This document shows, in pieces, positions 42,276 to 51,796 of a stretch of DNA of 64,000 bases; position 1 is the first letter of the stretch, and every line of letters begins with the position of its first letter. A program made the translations under genes and the position numbers. This stretch comes from Photobacterium profundum SS9 (lineage in GTDB: Bacteria > Pseudomonadota > Gammaproteobacteria > Enterobacterales > Vibrionaceae). The stretch is taken from assembly GCF_000196255.1 (NCBI RefSeq), contig NC_006370.1, positions 1,642,187-1,706,186 of the forward strand, in the 5' to 3' direction. The notes beneath the pieces are model-generated. The model was not told the origin of the DNA. It saw nothing but the letters and a program-made list of their open reading frames with translations, and did not search any database.

Positions 42276-42431
42276 ATGAAAAAATTAATAATAATCACGA
42301 CACTTATGTTAGTCGCGTGTGCATCACAACCTGAAGAATCTAACGAGCAGGATGATGAAAAATACCCGCTGATTGAAATACATGAAACATTGAGAATATT
42401 TAACTTTATCTCGTATTTTTTTAAGCAGTAA
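42276..42431 (+). CDS. Small putative lipoprotein
   Basis: A 51-residue frame that starts MKKLIIITTLMLVACAS, a typical short signal peptide with an LVAC lipobox, then an acidic tail and a second hydrophobic stretch. No strong ribosome site is visible (TTAGATTAAAA precedes the ATG). The lipobox is the only real evidence. It lies convergent to dnaK. Function unknown. Confidence 0.45.
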   Translation: MKKLIIITTLMLVACASQPEESNEQDDEKYPLIEIHETLRIFNFISYFFKQ

Positions 42432-42486
42432 AAACTCAAGGGCACGATGAAAGATTTAAAATCTAATAAAGTTTTACTTTCATCAA

Positions 42487-42517
42487 AAAGCCCACCATCA
42501 AAATTGATGCTGGGCTT
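42487..42517 (-). terminator. dnaK terminator
   Basis: AAAGCCCA and TGGGCTTT with inner CATCA/TGATG pairs form a long imperfect stem. On the minus strand a TTTTTGATG run follows, about 50 bases past the dnaK stop. Confidence 0.85.
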
Positions 42518-42565
42518 TATTGTTTTTATAGATTGTGCGCTTTCTTTAAGAAAGCCGACACGGTG

Positions 42566-44491
42566 TTATTTGTCTTTGACTTCTTCGAACTCGGCTTCAA
42601 ACACATCATCGTCAGTTGAAGATTGACCTGTTGTGTCATTCGTTTGCTGGCTTGATTGAGCATGCTGCGCTTGTGCCTGTTGCTGCGCCATTTGTACTAG
42701 GGCTTGAGACGCTGTCATTAATGCTTGTGTTGCATTATCGATCGCAGCTTTGTCTTCGCCTTTGAGTGCAGTCTCAACATCGGCTATTGCTGTATCAATC
42801 TTTGCTTTTTCATCAGCAGGAAGTGCATCACCCAGCTCTTCAACTTGCTTACGAGTACTGTGTACCAGTTGATCGGCTTGGTTTCTGGCTGTCACTAACT
42901 CTTCGAACATTTTGTCAGCTTCTTTGTTGGCTTCTGCTTCTTGCACCATCTTTTCGATGTCGTCGTTACTTAACCCGCCAGAAGCTTGGATGGTAATCTT
43001 CTGCTCTTTGTTTGTGGCTTTATCCGTAGCAGAAACATGTAATATACCATCGGCATCTAAGTCGAAGGTCACATCAATTTGTGCTGTTCCACGTGATCCA
43101 GCTTGAATACCCTCGAGGTTAAATTGCCCTAACGATTTGTTGTAGCTCGATTGTTTACGTTCACCTTGCAACACGTGAATCGTAACGGCACTTTGGTTAT
43201 CTTCTGCGGTTGAGAACACTTGATTCGCTTTGGTTGGAATCGTGGTGTTTTTCTCAATCAACTTGGTCATCACGCCGCCCATGGTTTCAATACCAAGAGA
43301 CAGTGGAGTCACATCCAATAACAAGACATCTTTTACCTCACCAGCTAATACACCAGCTTGAATAGCAGCACCGACAGCAACTGCTTCATCAGGGTTTACA
43401 TCTTTACGCGGCTCTTTACCAAAGAACTCTGTCACTTTGGCTTGAACCATAGGCATACGGGTTTGACCTCCCACTAAGATAACGTCAGTGATATCGGTGA
43501 TGGATAAATTAGCATCTGTAAGCGCGATTTTCAGTGGTTCTAATGTACGTTGGACTAAGTCTTCAACCAGTGACTCCAATTTCGCACGGGTTACTTTCAC
43601 GTTCATGTGTTTCGGGCCAGCGGCATCGGCAGTGACGTAAGGTAAGTTCACATCGGTTTGCTGTGCAGAAGAGAGCTCAATTTTTGCTTTCTCTGCCGCT
43701 TCTTTCACACGCTGCATCGCTAATGGATCGGATTTCAGATCAATACCTTGTTCTTTCTTAAATTCGCCGACTAAGTAGTTAATCATACGATTATCAAAGT
43801 CTTCACCACCAAGGTGGGTATCACCGTTGGTCGATAACACTTCGAAGGTTTTCTCACCGTCTACTTCGTCGATCTCGATGATAGAGATATCAAATGTACC
43901 CCCACCCAAGTCGTATACCGCGATGGTACGTTCGCCACCTTGTTTATCTAAACCATAAGCTAATGCTGCGGCTGTTGGTTCGTTGATAATACGCTTTACA
44001 TCAAGCCCAGCAATGCGGCCTGCATCTTTGGTTGCTTGACGCTGTGCATCGTTAAAATACGCTGGCACGGTGATAACAGCACCCGTTACTTCTTCACCTA
44101 AATAATCTTCGGCGGTTTTCTTCATCTTTTTCAAGACTTCAGCCGAGACTTGCGGTGCAGCCATTTTTTTACCTTTTGCCTCAACCCATGCATCACCATT
44201 ATCGGCTTTCACAATATTGAATGGCATAATTTCGATGTCGCGTTGCACTTCTTCGTCTTCAAAACGACGACCAAGCAAACGCTTAATTGCAAATAATGTA
44301 TTTTTTGGGTTGGTTACGGCTTGGCGTTTTGCGGGTTGACCCACTAATATTTCGCCATCTTGGGTATATGCAATCACTGAGGCGGTGGTGCGTTCACCTT
44401 CAGCATTTTCAATTACACGTGGCTTGTCGCCATCCAATAGGGCAATACAAGAATTCGTTGTGCCTAGGTCAATACCAATTATCTTACTCAT
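42566..44491 (-). CDS. dnaK: Chaperone protein DnaK (Hsp70)
   Basis: A 641-residue Hsp70. The ATPase domain (1-~385) carries the [11 protein letters not shown] start and the phosphate motif [12 protein letters not shown]. The interdomain linker [13 protein letters not shown] follows, then the substrate-binding domain and helical lid, ending in a glutamine-rich tail and EEVKDK. It is close to E. coli DnaK along its length. In gammaproteobacteria dnaK is usually followed by dnaJ and preceded by grpE or another gene. Here an intrinsic terminator follows directly, so this is a solo copy and may be a second dnaK of the genome. Confidence 0.97.
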   Translation of the reverse strand: MSKIIGIDLGTTNSCIALLDGDKPRVIENAEGERTTASVIAYTQDGEILVGQPAKRQAVTNPKNTLFAIKRLLGRRFEDEEVQRDIEIMPFNIVKADNGDAWVEAKGKKMAAPQVSAEVLKKMKKTAEDYLGEEVTGAVITVPAYFNDAQRQATKDAGRIAGLDVKRIINEPTAAALAYGLDKQGGERTIAVYDLGGGTFDISIIEIDEVDGEKTFEVLSTNGDTHLGGEDFDNRMINYLVGEFKKEQGIDLKSDPLAMQRVKEAAEKAKIELSSAQQTDVNLPYVTADAAGPKHMNVKVTRAKLESLVEDLVQRTLEPLKIALTDANLSITDITDVILVGGQTRMPMVQAKVTEFFGKEPRKDVNPDEAVAVGAAIQAGVLAGEVKDVLLLDVTPLSLGIETMGGVMTKLIEKNTTIPTKANQVFSTAEDNQSAVTIHVLQGERKQSSYNKSLGQFNLEGIQAGSRGTAQIDVTFDLDADGILHVSATDKATNKEQKITIQASGGLSNDDIEKMVQEAEANKEADKMFEELVTARNQADQLVHSTRKQVEELGDALPADEKAKIDTAIADVETALKGEDKAAIDNATQALMTASQALVQMAQQQAQAQHAQSSQQTNDTTGQSSTDDDVFEAEFEEVKDK

Positions 44492-44745
44492 AATCTTTTC
44501 TCCAAGAATTTTGTAGACGGCTGAAGGCTAAAACGCAGTCACCTTGAAGGTATCGTGTCGTTTATCGGAAATAATCAGCCGTTGGATATATCAATTTATC
44601 AATTGTTTATAGATGAGAACGTACATGACAAAAGCAGTATTTAATCAAGGGCAATATTAATAAAATCATGCTCTTGATGTTATTCACCGTGTTGCTCTAT
44701 TTCATCATGTTGCTCTATGGTTGTTTCTCACCTTATTACACGCTG

Positions 44746-45180
44746 TTATTTATGGCTGATGGCAATCGTACGTGGTTGCATGACGTCTGGTGTTTCACGC
44801 TCTAAATCGATATGAAGTAGACCATTTTTCATGGTTGCGTTTAGCACTTTGATGTAGTCAGCTAATTGGAACTTACGTTCGAAATCGCGCTCAGCAATGC
44901 CTTGATAAATGTAATTCTTGTCTGCGTCTTCGTTGTTTTTACTTTCAGCAGTGATGATAAGTAGATTTTCTTTTTGGATGATATCAATCTGATCGTCAGA
45001 AAAACCAGCTACCGCCATGGTAATACGGTAATTGTTTTCATCTTTCTGCTCGATATTGTACGGAGGGTAACCGTTTGATGTACTTTTCGCATTTTTTGCG
45101 TTGTTCGATTCCATCATGTCAAACAGACGGTCGAAACCAATAGCACTACGGTATAGGGGAGTAAAATCGACATTTCTCAT
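44746..45180 (-). CDS. Small heat shock protein Hsp20 (IbpA-like)
   Basis: A 144-residue alpha-crystallin domain protein. The N-terminus RNVDFTPLYRSAIGFDRLFDM matches IbpA/IbpB, and the core contains ITMAVAGFSDDQIDI and ERDFERKFQLADYI. Such proteins hold unfolding clients for DnaK. The ATG at 45180 follows GAGG with eight bases of spacing. The gene lies 254 bases upstream of dnaK on the same strand, so the pair may form one stress module. A candidate RpoH promoter lies about 115 bases upstream. Confidence 0.93.
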   Translation of the reverse strand: MRNVDFTPLYRSAIGFDRLFDMMESNNAKNAKSTSNGYPPYNIEQKDENNYRITMAVAGFSDDQIDIIQKENLLIITAESKNNEDADKNYIYQGIAERDFERKFQLADYIKVLNATMKNGLLHIDLERETPDVMQPRTIAISHK

Positions 45181-45293
45181 AAAACTATCCTCATTAATAA
45201 GCAATAGCCCTAGTGATAAATACGCATGAGATCATCAGACGCAAATAGTTACTAAGGGGATCAGAACATACACTCCACAGACCACCTTGGGTT

Positions 45294-45320
45294 CAGGGAC
45301 GTGATGCCTAACATTTCAAG
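45294..45320 (-). promoter_or_regulatory. Putative RpoH (sigma-32) promoter of hsp20
   Basis: Read on the minus strand, CTTGAA (45315-45320) is followed after 15 bases by TCCCTG (45294-45299), near the sigma-32 consensus CTTGAA and CCCCAT. The -35 match is exact and the -10 match is three of six. The position upstream of a small heat shock gene supports it. Confidence 0.4.
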
Positions 45321-45523
45321 TTGTTTACTTTCTCTTTGTTCCCTCTAACGAGGCGAACGAGACAAGTGGTTTGAAGTTCCATCTGGCAACTTCTGTAATT
45401 AATTTATGCTTCCGGTGGGGTCTAGTCAATAACTAAAATTAACTATTTTATTCTGGTTTATATATCTACCTAATAAATAAAGGTTTTAAGTTATTTTTGG
45501 CGTGAGTGTTGATGGTGTTAGAT

Positions 45524-45584
45524 TAGGGCGTGTTGACGTTTGAAGACTTCACAGGCTAGACGTTTGAAACGTCAACACGCCCTA
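45524..45584. mobile_element. 61-bp element with 18-bp perfect terminal inverted repeats
   Basis: TAGGGCGTGTTGACGTTT at 45524-45541 is repeated in reverse complement at 45567-45584, enclosing 25 bases. The sequence GACGTTTGAA occurs twice inside, and the right arm overlaps the 15-bp palindrome GACGTTTGAAACGTC. No T-run flanks it, so it is not a simple terminator. It has the look of a paired insertion-sequence end or a miniature element. Confidence 0.6.
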
Positions 45585-45606
45585 GATCAATATGAGAAGG
45601 TCAGAT

Positions 45607-46671
45607 TTAATTTCCGAGTTTTATGCCACAACGTTTGAATGTACGTTGCCAAAATTTGACGTGTTTTAGAGTGGCAGCACGAAATGATGCATGTAATTGC
45701 CCTTCGATATAGGTGCGATGGTAGGGCGTGAATGCATCGAGTGGCGGAGAGATAATTGAAAATGCTGTAATAAGATCAGGTTGAAGCTGTTGGTATTGTG
45801 AATCTAACTCTGCCAGGTAAGGCTGAATAGGTTCAGCAAAGAATTTGAAGAAGACATTACGTAAATAGGTCGCTTTCTGTTGATTTCGGTTCAGACCGCA
45901 ACTGATCGTATTTTCTTGTGCTTCAAGTAAGGCTGTTGTGGCAAGTAACCAATCACGGGCACGTGTCATTGAGTAAAACAATTGTCCGTAATAGCGAAAT
46001 AGGTGGATTTGTTCTTGGTGATACAGCAAAGCATCTATTGATTGCTTTGATGTCGGTATTTTAGTGAGAATGTTGGTGGTAATGCCTGCAATATTGCGAA
46101 AGGCTTCTTGGCTTTCGACAAAGCCTGGGAAGTGATTTAATTCAAAGGTTACAGAAACGGGGGAGAATTGCTGTCGCCATTCTTTGCCACCAACGACCAT
46201 ATTCCATAGGTGGTGAGGTAATTGCTGTTGCTTCAGTGTTTCCAGTAATACTAATTCAGTGTGAAGTGCTGAATTGTTATCGAGTATTGACTGGTTATCG
46301 AATATAGCAATACAGCGATTTAGCCCATTAATTAACAGTAGTTCATATTGTAGCTGGTGGGTTCTATCTTGTACTTTTCCTAATATTGAATTGCGCTCGG
46401 CTATTAGGTGGAATAAATCACACTTTCTGAGTTCATAAGCGTTCAGCAAACTTATGCGTACATCTGGGTTTGGTAGCGTGAGCTCACGAACGTCAGGAAA
46501 GGGAATCATGGATGTTGTAGGGGGAGGTTTAGTGTCGACATCTAGAACGCTTGCCAATCGGTCATGATAGCTTTGAAAAGCCAGCTCAGTACTGTTTCGT
46601 TCACACCCTGTAAGCAGTGCTATCGAGAAGAACAGCCCAAGCATGTGATATTGCAAGATCGATTTAGACAT
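45607..46671 (-). CDS. DUF3080 family lipoprotein
   Basis: A 354-residue protein with an N-terminal signal ending in the lipobox LLTGC, so it is membrane-anchored through a lipidated cysteine. The PFPDVRELTLP segment and the HLIAERNSILGKV stretch match the DUF3080 family, found mainly in Vibrionales and relatives. The function is unknown. The gene stands alone between the 61-bp element and the truncated sensor gene. Confidence 0.8.
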   Translation of the reverse strand: MSKSILQYHMLGLFFSIALLTGCERNSTELAFQSYHDRLASVLDVDTKPPPTTSMIPFPDVRELTLPNPDVRISLLNAYELRKCDLFHLIAERNSILGKVQDRTHQLQYELLLINGLNRCIAIFDNQSILDNNSALHTELVLLETLKQQQLPHHLWNMVVGGKEWRQQFSPVSVTFELNHFPGFVESQEAFRNIAGITTNILTKIPTSKQSIDALLYHQEQIHLFRYYGQLFYSMTRARDWLLATTALLEAQENTISCGLNRNQQKATYLRNVFFKFFAEPIQPYLAELDSQYQQLQPDLITAFSIISPPLDAFTPYHRTYIEGQLHASFRAATLKHVKFWQRTFKRCGIKLGN

Positions 46672-46809
46672 TCAACTATATAGTTCCTTATTCGTATCGT
46701 TTAATTATACGAATGATTAGGGATTGTCCATTACAGAGACAAAGCTCAAACAAATAATCGTCTTAAAATGCTATATTGCTCAACTCTATCCAGAGATCAG
46801 AGTACTTTA

Positions 46810-47046
46810 ATGCAAGAACTTTTCGTATTTAGTCTCTATATGCTTTATGGCTTAATTTTTATTGCTATTGGTTTTACTATCTTTTTCCGTGATTTGCGAT
46901 TTAGCCATCTCTCTATTGCCTCTGCGCTTCCAACGTTAGCTATCTTTGGTTTTATCCATGGACTTCATGAGTGGTCTGAATTGTATCTGCACGTGTATCA
47001 AGAAGAGTTGATGATGCACCAGACAGTAAAGATATTAAAAGCATAG
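46810..47046 (+). pseudogene. Truncated N-terminus of a membrane sensor (kinase or cyclase) gene
   Basis: Seventy-eight residues with two hydrophobic segments and the motif FGFIHGLHEWSELYL, which recurs at the N-terminus of membrane sensor histidine kinases and diguanylate cyclases. The frame ends at a TAG that belongs to the left end of the IS4-family element. The signalling domains are absent: beyond the element only an 18-codon tail (50214-50269) remains. The gene is therefore a remnant. Confidence 0.65.
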
Positions 47047-47921
47047 GTATCTACACAGATTGAGCAAAAAACGAACTGGCTATTTGCCTCATCGCGTTTA
47101 TCTCATCCATGGTGTAGGTATCTAGTACTTCACACATTTGTAGGAAAACCCATAGTCCCGCAAGCAGTGATGGCTGAGTGACAGGCTTTGTTCGCTTAGT
47201 TAAACGACCACTCAGCTTAACCAAAAAACCTTTAAATTCATTAGCTTCATCCGAGCTGTCCGAATAAAGCTTAAATATCAACGTCGTTGCAACACTGGCT
47301 GTGATCAGACGCTTTAATATTGACTCCGCAGTAGTTTGCTGCCATTTCTCTAACTGATGACCATCTGACTTCAATAACTTAAACCAAGATTCAATATTCC
47401 AGCGATGGCAATACCACGTTGCAATCTCTGTTGCATCAACATCCAACACGTTAGACAGCAGATACCATCTTGCTAGCTCTTTACCTTCATCATCCGTGAC
47501 CAGGCTCATAACAAAGCGACAGGTGGGCGCCGCTGACGCGAGCTTTTCTGATTTCCGGTGTAACTCAACAGTCGTTTCACCAACAAACAAATAGCCCTCT
47601 TTACCTCGAAGAGAAATAACACCTTTCAAGTCTGGGGAGATTGTTCGACTGATGATTTCAGCCGTTTTAAACTGACCTTCGTGACGGAACGTTGAGCCTT
47701 TTTTAGTTCGAGTTAGCCAGTGAACTGAGCCTAAACGTCTTAAGTCTTTCGCTGAATCTGCTTCTCTATCAACAACATGCACCAGGGGCTTGTCTAAATG
47801 TAATTGTTCTTGCCAATGAATGCTGTCAAAGAGTGAATCTAGGTGACTTTGCTTGGGTTGTAACTCTTGGCTTCGGCATTGATAAATACCGTTGCTTGTC
47901 AGTAAGTTAAGACCTGCTGGA

Positions 47922-49685
47922 GTAACTTCTCAATAAGTCGGGGCATAAGCGAAGAGTGATCCTGATAGTGTTTTTAAAATTAATGTTAGGATCTCTAAGA
48001 TCGGCTTGATTGATCCTTTCAAACCTTCAAAATAGTAGCCTCTAACCACGTAGAGCCTTTTGTCTCAATGAAAATTAATCTCCCAGACATTCCAGAGTCA
48101 GAGCAAACCCCTTTGGTAAAAGGCTTAATTGGGATCATTGAGCAGCTTTCCGATACGGTTGAGCGCCAACAAGAAGAAATCACCCTCCTTAAAGACGAGA
48201 TCAACTTACTAAAAGGGCAGAAAAAACGGCCCAAGTTCAAGCCGAGTAAACTCGACACAAATACCGATGAAAAGTCAGACCAAGGCTCGACTGATAACAA
48301 ACGGTCCGGCTCTACCAAGCGTAGCAAAAATCAAACGCTGACCATTCATCAGGATAACATTGTCCAGCCAGAACAACCTTTACCTATCGGGGCACGATTC
48401 AAGGGCTACCGAGATTTTGTCGTCCAAGAGCTAGAGATACAGTCGTGCAATGTACGTTATCGCTTAGCTTGCTATCTATTACCTGATGGTTCGACGGTTA
48501 CCGCTACCTTGCCTAATGGACTAGCAGGCCAACACTTTGGCACTCGACTAAGAAGCTACATCCTCTATCAGTATCATCAATGTCAGGTCACTCAGCCTCT
48601 GTGTTGGAACAACTTAGAGAATGGGGTATCGATATTTCCAGTGGCCAATTAAATCGCTTATTGACCGAAAATCATGATGATTTGCATGAAGAAAAAGCCG
48701 AACTTCTGGCTGCAGGCCTGCAAAGCACTGGCTATATCACAACAGATGACACGGAGGCTAGGCATCAGGGCAAGAACGGTTTTGTCACCCACATAGGCAA
48801 TGAGTGGTTTGCTTGGTTTCAAAGTTCAGACCGAAAAAATCGGATCAACTTCCTGTCACTCCTTCGGGCTGGAAACAAGGGTTATCAGGTGAACACCTGC
48901 GCACTAAACTATATGGCGACAAATAAACTCCCTGCTCCCCAGTTAGCATTGTTAGCAAACACACCAGTGACCAACTTTGGATGTGAGGAGGAATGGTCTG
49001 CTCATCTAGTTCAGCTGGGTATTGTCGTAAAAAGGCATATTCAAATAGCGACTGAAGGTGCCTTATTGGGTTGCGCGTCAGAGAATGAAGCTTTGGGTAA
49101 ACTCGCTGTGATCAGTGATGGTGCTGGACAGTTTAAGGTTCTACAACATGGTTTGTGCTGGGTACATGCGGAGCGGTTGGTCCACAAGCTTATTCCGTTG
49201 AATGAGGGACATCAAGAAGACATCGCACAAGTACGTGATGAGATTTGGTCGTTCTACAAGGAGCTGAAAGAATACAAAAAACAGCCTTGCGACACGAAGA
49301 AATCAGCTCTGTCGAAGGAGTTCGATCGGCTATTTACTCAGAAAACCCGCTATGAGCTCCTTAATCAGCAACTAAAGCGGTTAAACAAATTAAAATCAAG
49401 CTTATTGCTGGTATTGGAACGACCAGAAATTCCAATCCATACAAATGGAAGCGAAAATGATCTAAGGGAGCTGGTCAAGCGGCGCAAAGTCAGTGGAGGT
49501 ACTCGTAGTGATCTTGGCCGACAATGCCGAGATACCTTTTCCAGCCTGAAAAAAACGTGCCGAAAATTAGGGGTTTCCTTCTGGAAATATCTCAACGACC
49601 GAATTTCTCAAAGTAATGTAATCCCATCTTTAGGCTCTCTGGTGCTCCAGAAAGCCCACCCTGCCTCGGCTTATTGAGAAGTTAC
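47922..49685 (+). mobile_element. IS66-family insertion sequence (1764 bp)
   Basis: Inverted ends start GTAACTTCTCAATAAG on both sides (47922 and, in reverse, 49685). They are flanked by the exact 8-bp direct repeat CTGCTGGA at 47914-47921 and 49686-49693, the target duplication length of IS66 elements. It inserted into the IS4 transposase gene. It carries a single transposase gene without the TnpA and TnpB accessory genes of full IS66 elements. Confidence 0.92.
48068..49677 (+). pseudogene. IS66-family transposase (TnpC type), frameshifted
   Basis: The first frame (48068-48652) holds the N-terminal coiled region with EEITLLKDEINLLKGQ and the zinc-binding-like part. The second (to 49677) holds the catalytic core, with TTDDTEARHQGKNGF, VISDGAGQF and the NGSENDLRELVKRRKVSGG motif. 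The second frame is shifted -1 relative to the first, and the switch falls near 48590-48610 (QYHQCQVTQPL to VLEQLREWG). No slippery heptamer is visible there, so a one-base deletion is more likely than programmed shifting. Confidence 0.85.
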
Positions 49686-50213
49686 CTGCTGGAGCAATGG
49701 GTGCGCCAGTATTTGCGTCTACCAATAAAGACGCTTGCAGTTCGTAGCCAACATCGAGAGCGTGTGACATCTTAGTTTTATCTAACTTACTATGATGTTT
49801 AGCGAAATTGATATGGCACCAATCATGAGCCATTAATACATATCGACTTTGACTTTATTTCACACCAGAACGAGCAAGACCCAGCATCGGGCCACTTAGC
49901 ATAGGAAAAGTCACATCCTCATTATGATAAAAACGCCATGTTGCTTGTGTCGATGCCCATGATTGTGTGTGGTGGCGAAGAGATTTTACACCTGGTGCAT
50001 TGCTAGAATTAACTGTCATGTGTTCCATTATAAGGGTCTGATAACGCTTAGATAATCTTGATTCAAGGATACAGGGTAATTGATGTTGTTCAAAAAGAGT
50101 CATCGTCAATACTAATGAAATGAAAGTTAACTCTCTTGATCGTTGATCCTTAGATCAGTTCCCTTCTCTTGGCCGATTGGTTAATTCGTAACCATTTTGT
50201 GTAGATACCTATG

Positions 50214-50269
50214 GTCATAAGCGCGTTAAAGATGGTAGTGAAGTAACAGCGCCAACAGAAGAGTTATAA
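50214..50269 (+). pseudogene. C-terminal tail of the sensor gene interrupted by the IS4 element
   Basis: Directly after the right IS end, an open frame reads HKRVKDGSEVTAPTEEL and stops at 50267-50269. It has no start of its own and is followed by a terminator at 50341-50364, so it is probably the end of the gene whose N-terminus lies at 46810. The missing middle implies loss of the kinase or cyclase domains. Confidence 0.45.
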
Positions 50270-50340
50270 CGTATATCCATGCTTGGGCATAAATGAAGTA
50301 TGTTTAAAAGTACAGTACCTTGGTACAGTTAATAAGCAAA

Positions 50341-50364
50341 AGGCTTGAACCTAGGTTCAGGCCT
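50341..50364 (+). terminator. Terminator after the disrupted sensor gene
   Basis: AGGCTTGAAC and GTTCAGGCCT pair over ten positions with one G-U, around a CTAG loop, followed by TTGTTTGT on the plus strand. Confidence 0.7.
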
Positions 50365-50511
50365 TTGTTTGTATAGGGTGTTATTGCGGACAATCACAGA
50401 CAGGCTTTTTAAACGCTTGATCATGATCATCAGATACCAATGAGAAACTTGATGTCTCTCAAATACGTGTGATAATTACGTCAACCTTTACGTTTATATC
50501 GGATCAATATT

Positions 50512-50901
50512 ATGGCTAATAAAAACGGTTTATGGTTTGCTTATATCGCAAGCTTTTTAACACCTTTCACATTACTAATCTCTGGTATTGTTGCCATTAT
50601 TTATTCTGGCTATCAGTTGAATAAAGGTACTGATGAAGTGGCTTACAGCCATTATTACACCATTATTCGAAGCTTCTTTTTATTCTTCACATTTTTTGTT
50701 GTTTTGGGTGTAACGGCGGCGACTACAACGGGTATGGTCGCGGGTGCTGAGTATTGGGTTCATAGTAATGTACTTCATACAGTACTGAATATACTGCCAT
50801 TTATTGGTGCAGTTATTGCCTTAGCAGCGATTGTGGCTTGGTTTGCGAAGATAGTGAAAGGCATGAAGCAGCTTAGCGTAAATGAAGCCGTAGAAATGTA
50901 A
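50512..50901 (+). CDS. Small integral membrane protein, possibly DUF4870-like
   Basis: A 129-residue protein with three or four hydrophobic helices (residues ~8-32, 49-72, 88-112) and a short charged C-terminus. The overall pattern GLWFAYIASFLTPF ... SHYYTIIRSF resembles small DUF4870-type membrane proteins of vibrios, though I cannot confirm this by eye. The function is unknown. A strong hairpin terminator follows 35 bases after the stop. Confidence 0.65.
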   Translation: MANKNGLWFAYIASFLTPFTLLISGIVAIIYSGYQLNKGTDEVAYSHYYTIIRSFFLFFTFFVVLGVTAATTTGMVAGAEYWVHSNVLHTVLNILPFIGAVIALAAIVAWFAKIVKGMKQLSVNEAVEM

Positions 50902-50936
50902 TTGCCGAAATAGTGGTAATACAACAAAGGTAATCC

Positions 50937-50988
50937 AAAAAAACCTGTGGAAGTCTGATGAGTTACTCAGATTTCCACAGGTTTTTTT
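50937..50988. terminator. Bidirectional terminator
   Basis: AAAAAAACCTGTGGAA pairs with TTCCACAGGTTTTTTT, and the stem continues inward over GTCTGA/TCAGAT. A-runs and T-runs flank both ends, so it can stop the 50512 gene on the plus strand and the 51038 gene on the minus strand. Confidence 0.92.
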
Positions 50989-51037
50989 ATTGCTCGCTTT
51001 CTCGCTAACTTAGGGGGAACTAGTCTAGCTTGTCGAC

Positions 51038-51595
51038 TTAGCTTCTAAATTGGGTGAATAAAGTGTCGAGCTCTTTTAAGAGAGTCTCTGTTTTTGGATC
51101 CTGTTTTTTCATTGCAGAGAGCGTATCTTTCTGTAGTGCGATTTCGAGTTTACTAAGCTCAGGATCAGCCATGATAGATTCACGTTGTTTAGCTAATGCT
51201 TGTTTTTCTTTGGCGAATGATTTTATTAGTTCAGCACGTTGTTCGTCTGTCGTATTTTCATCTCGCACTTGCTGCTGAATTTCTTGTGCAGTTTTAAGGA
51301 AAGCTTCTGGTTGATAATTGACTTCTTTTGCTTTCTTTTCAAACGCAGCTTCAAATGTTTTTACCTGCTCAACAAGTACGGGATTTGACTGCATGGTTTG
51401 TGCTCGGATTTCAGATAGCTCTTGTTGAATTGTACCAATACGGTTAGCAAGCTTTTGTTGCTCGACAGCAGGTGAAGCCATTACTTCACTCGCATTGACT
51501 TGCACGCTTGCGATAAAGCCAAGTATTGAAAAAGATAGAAGCAGTTTTGCAAATAAGGATTTAAATAGAGGGTCTTTCACCGTTATTCTAGACAT
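51038..51595 (-). CDS. Exported coiled-coil protein of unknown function
   Basis: A 185-residue protein with an N-terminal membrane/signal segment (LFAKLLLSFSILGFIASVQVNA) followed by about 150 residues rich in Gln, Glu, Lys and Ala that should be helical or coiled coil. No enzymatic motif is visible and I recognise no family. It stands between convergent and same-strand genes with its own terminator. It is probably periplasmic, with the helical part outside the inner membrane. Confidence 0.65.
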   Translation of the reverse strand: MSRITVKDPLFKSLFAKLLLSFSILGFIASVQVNASEVMASPAVEQQKLANRIGTIQQELSEIRAQTMQSNPVLVEQVKTFEAAFEKKAKEVNYQPEAFLKTAQEIQQQVRDENTTDEQRAELIKSFAKEKQALAKQRESIMADPELSKLEIALQKDTLSAMKKQDPKTETLLKELDTLFTQFRS

Positions 51596-51696
51596 GTTTA
51601 TATCTCATGTTATTTAGTATGAGATATACGTTAAATGTCGGAAGGGGGAGTTATGTCAGAAGATTGTCATGAAGGCTTTTTAAAAGCTGAACACTT

Positions 51697-51723
51697 AAAA
51701 AAAAGCCGGTATTCAATACCGGC
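51697..51723 (-). terminator. torD terminator
   Basis: GCCGGTATT and AATACCGGC form a 9-bp inverted repeat, followed on the minus strand by TTTTTTTT, about 75 bases past the torD stop. Confidence 0.9.
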
Positions 51724-51796
51724 AAGGAGATAGTGTGTCAGTGGCATTATCATGTAGCTACCAACATGCATGCACACCGATTATTATTGATTAGTT

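Larger units (their letters stand above)
47051..50109 (-). pseudogene. IS4-family transposase, split by an IS66 element and a nonsense codon
   Basis: Removing the inner element gives one continuous minus-strand frame from ATG 50109 to the stop at 47051, about 428 codons. Catalytic residues are visible: the first Asp in AHDWCHINF, the second in VVDREAD, and the YREK signature in WYCHRWNIESWFKLLK. The frame is broken twice. A TAA at 49855-49857 stands where a sense codon is expected (one base from CAA), and the IS66-family element lies between 47922 and 49685. The copy cannot make an active transposase. Confidence 0.85.
47042..50213. mobile_element. IS4-family insertion sequence, interrupted by an IS66-family element
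   Basis: The ends CATAGGTATCTACACA at 47042-47057 and its reverse complement at 50198-50213 are 16-bp perfect inverted repeats. Without the inserted IS66 element and its target duplication the unit is about 1.4 kb, the usual IS4 size. The transposase gene is on the minus strand. I see no direct repeat at the outer flanks, which suggests a deletion or recombination after insertion. Confidence 0.85.

Noticed and set aside
44590..44650. Sigma-32 promoter for dnaK
   Set aside because: CTTGAT with 14 bases to GTCATG is too weak a match; only the hsp20 site was kept.
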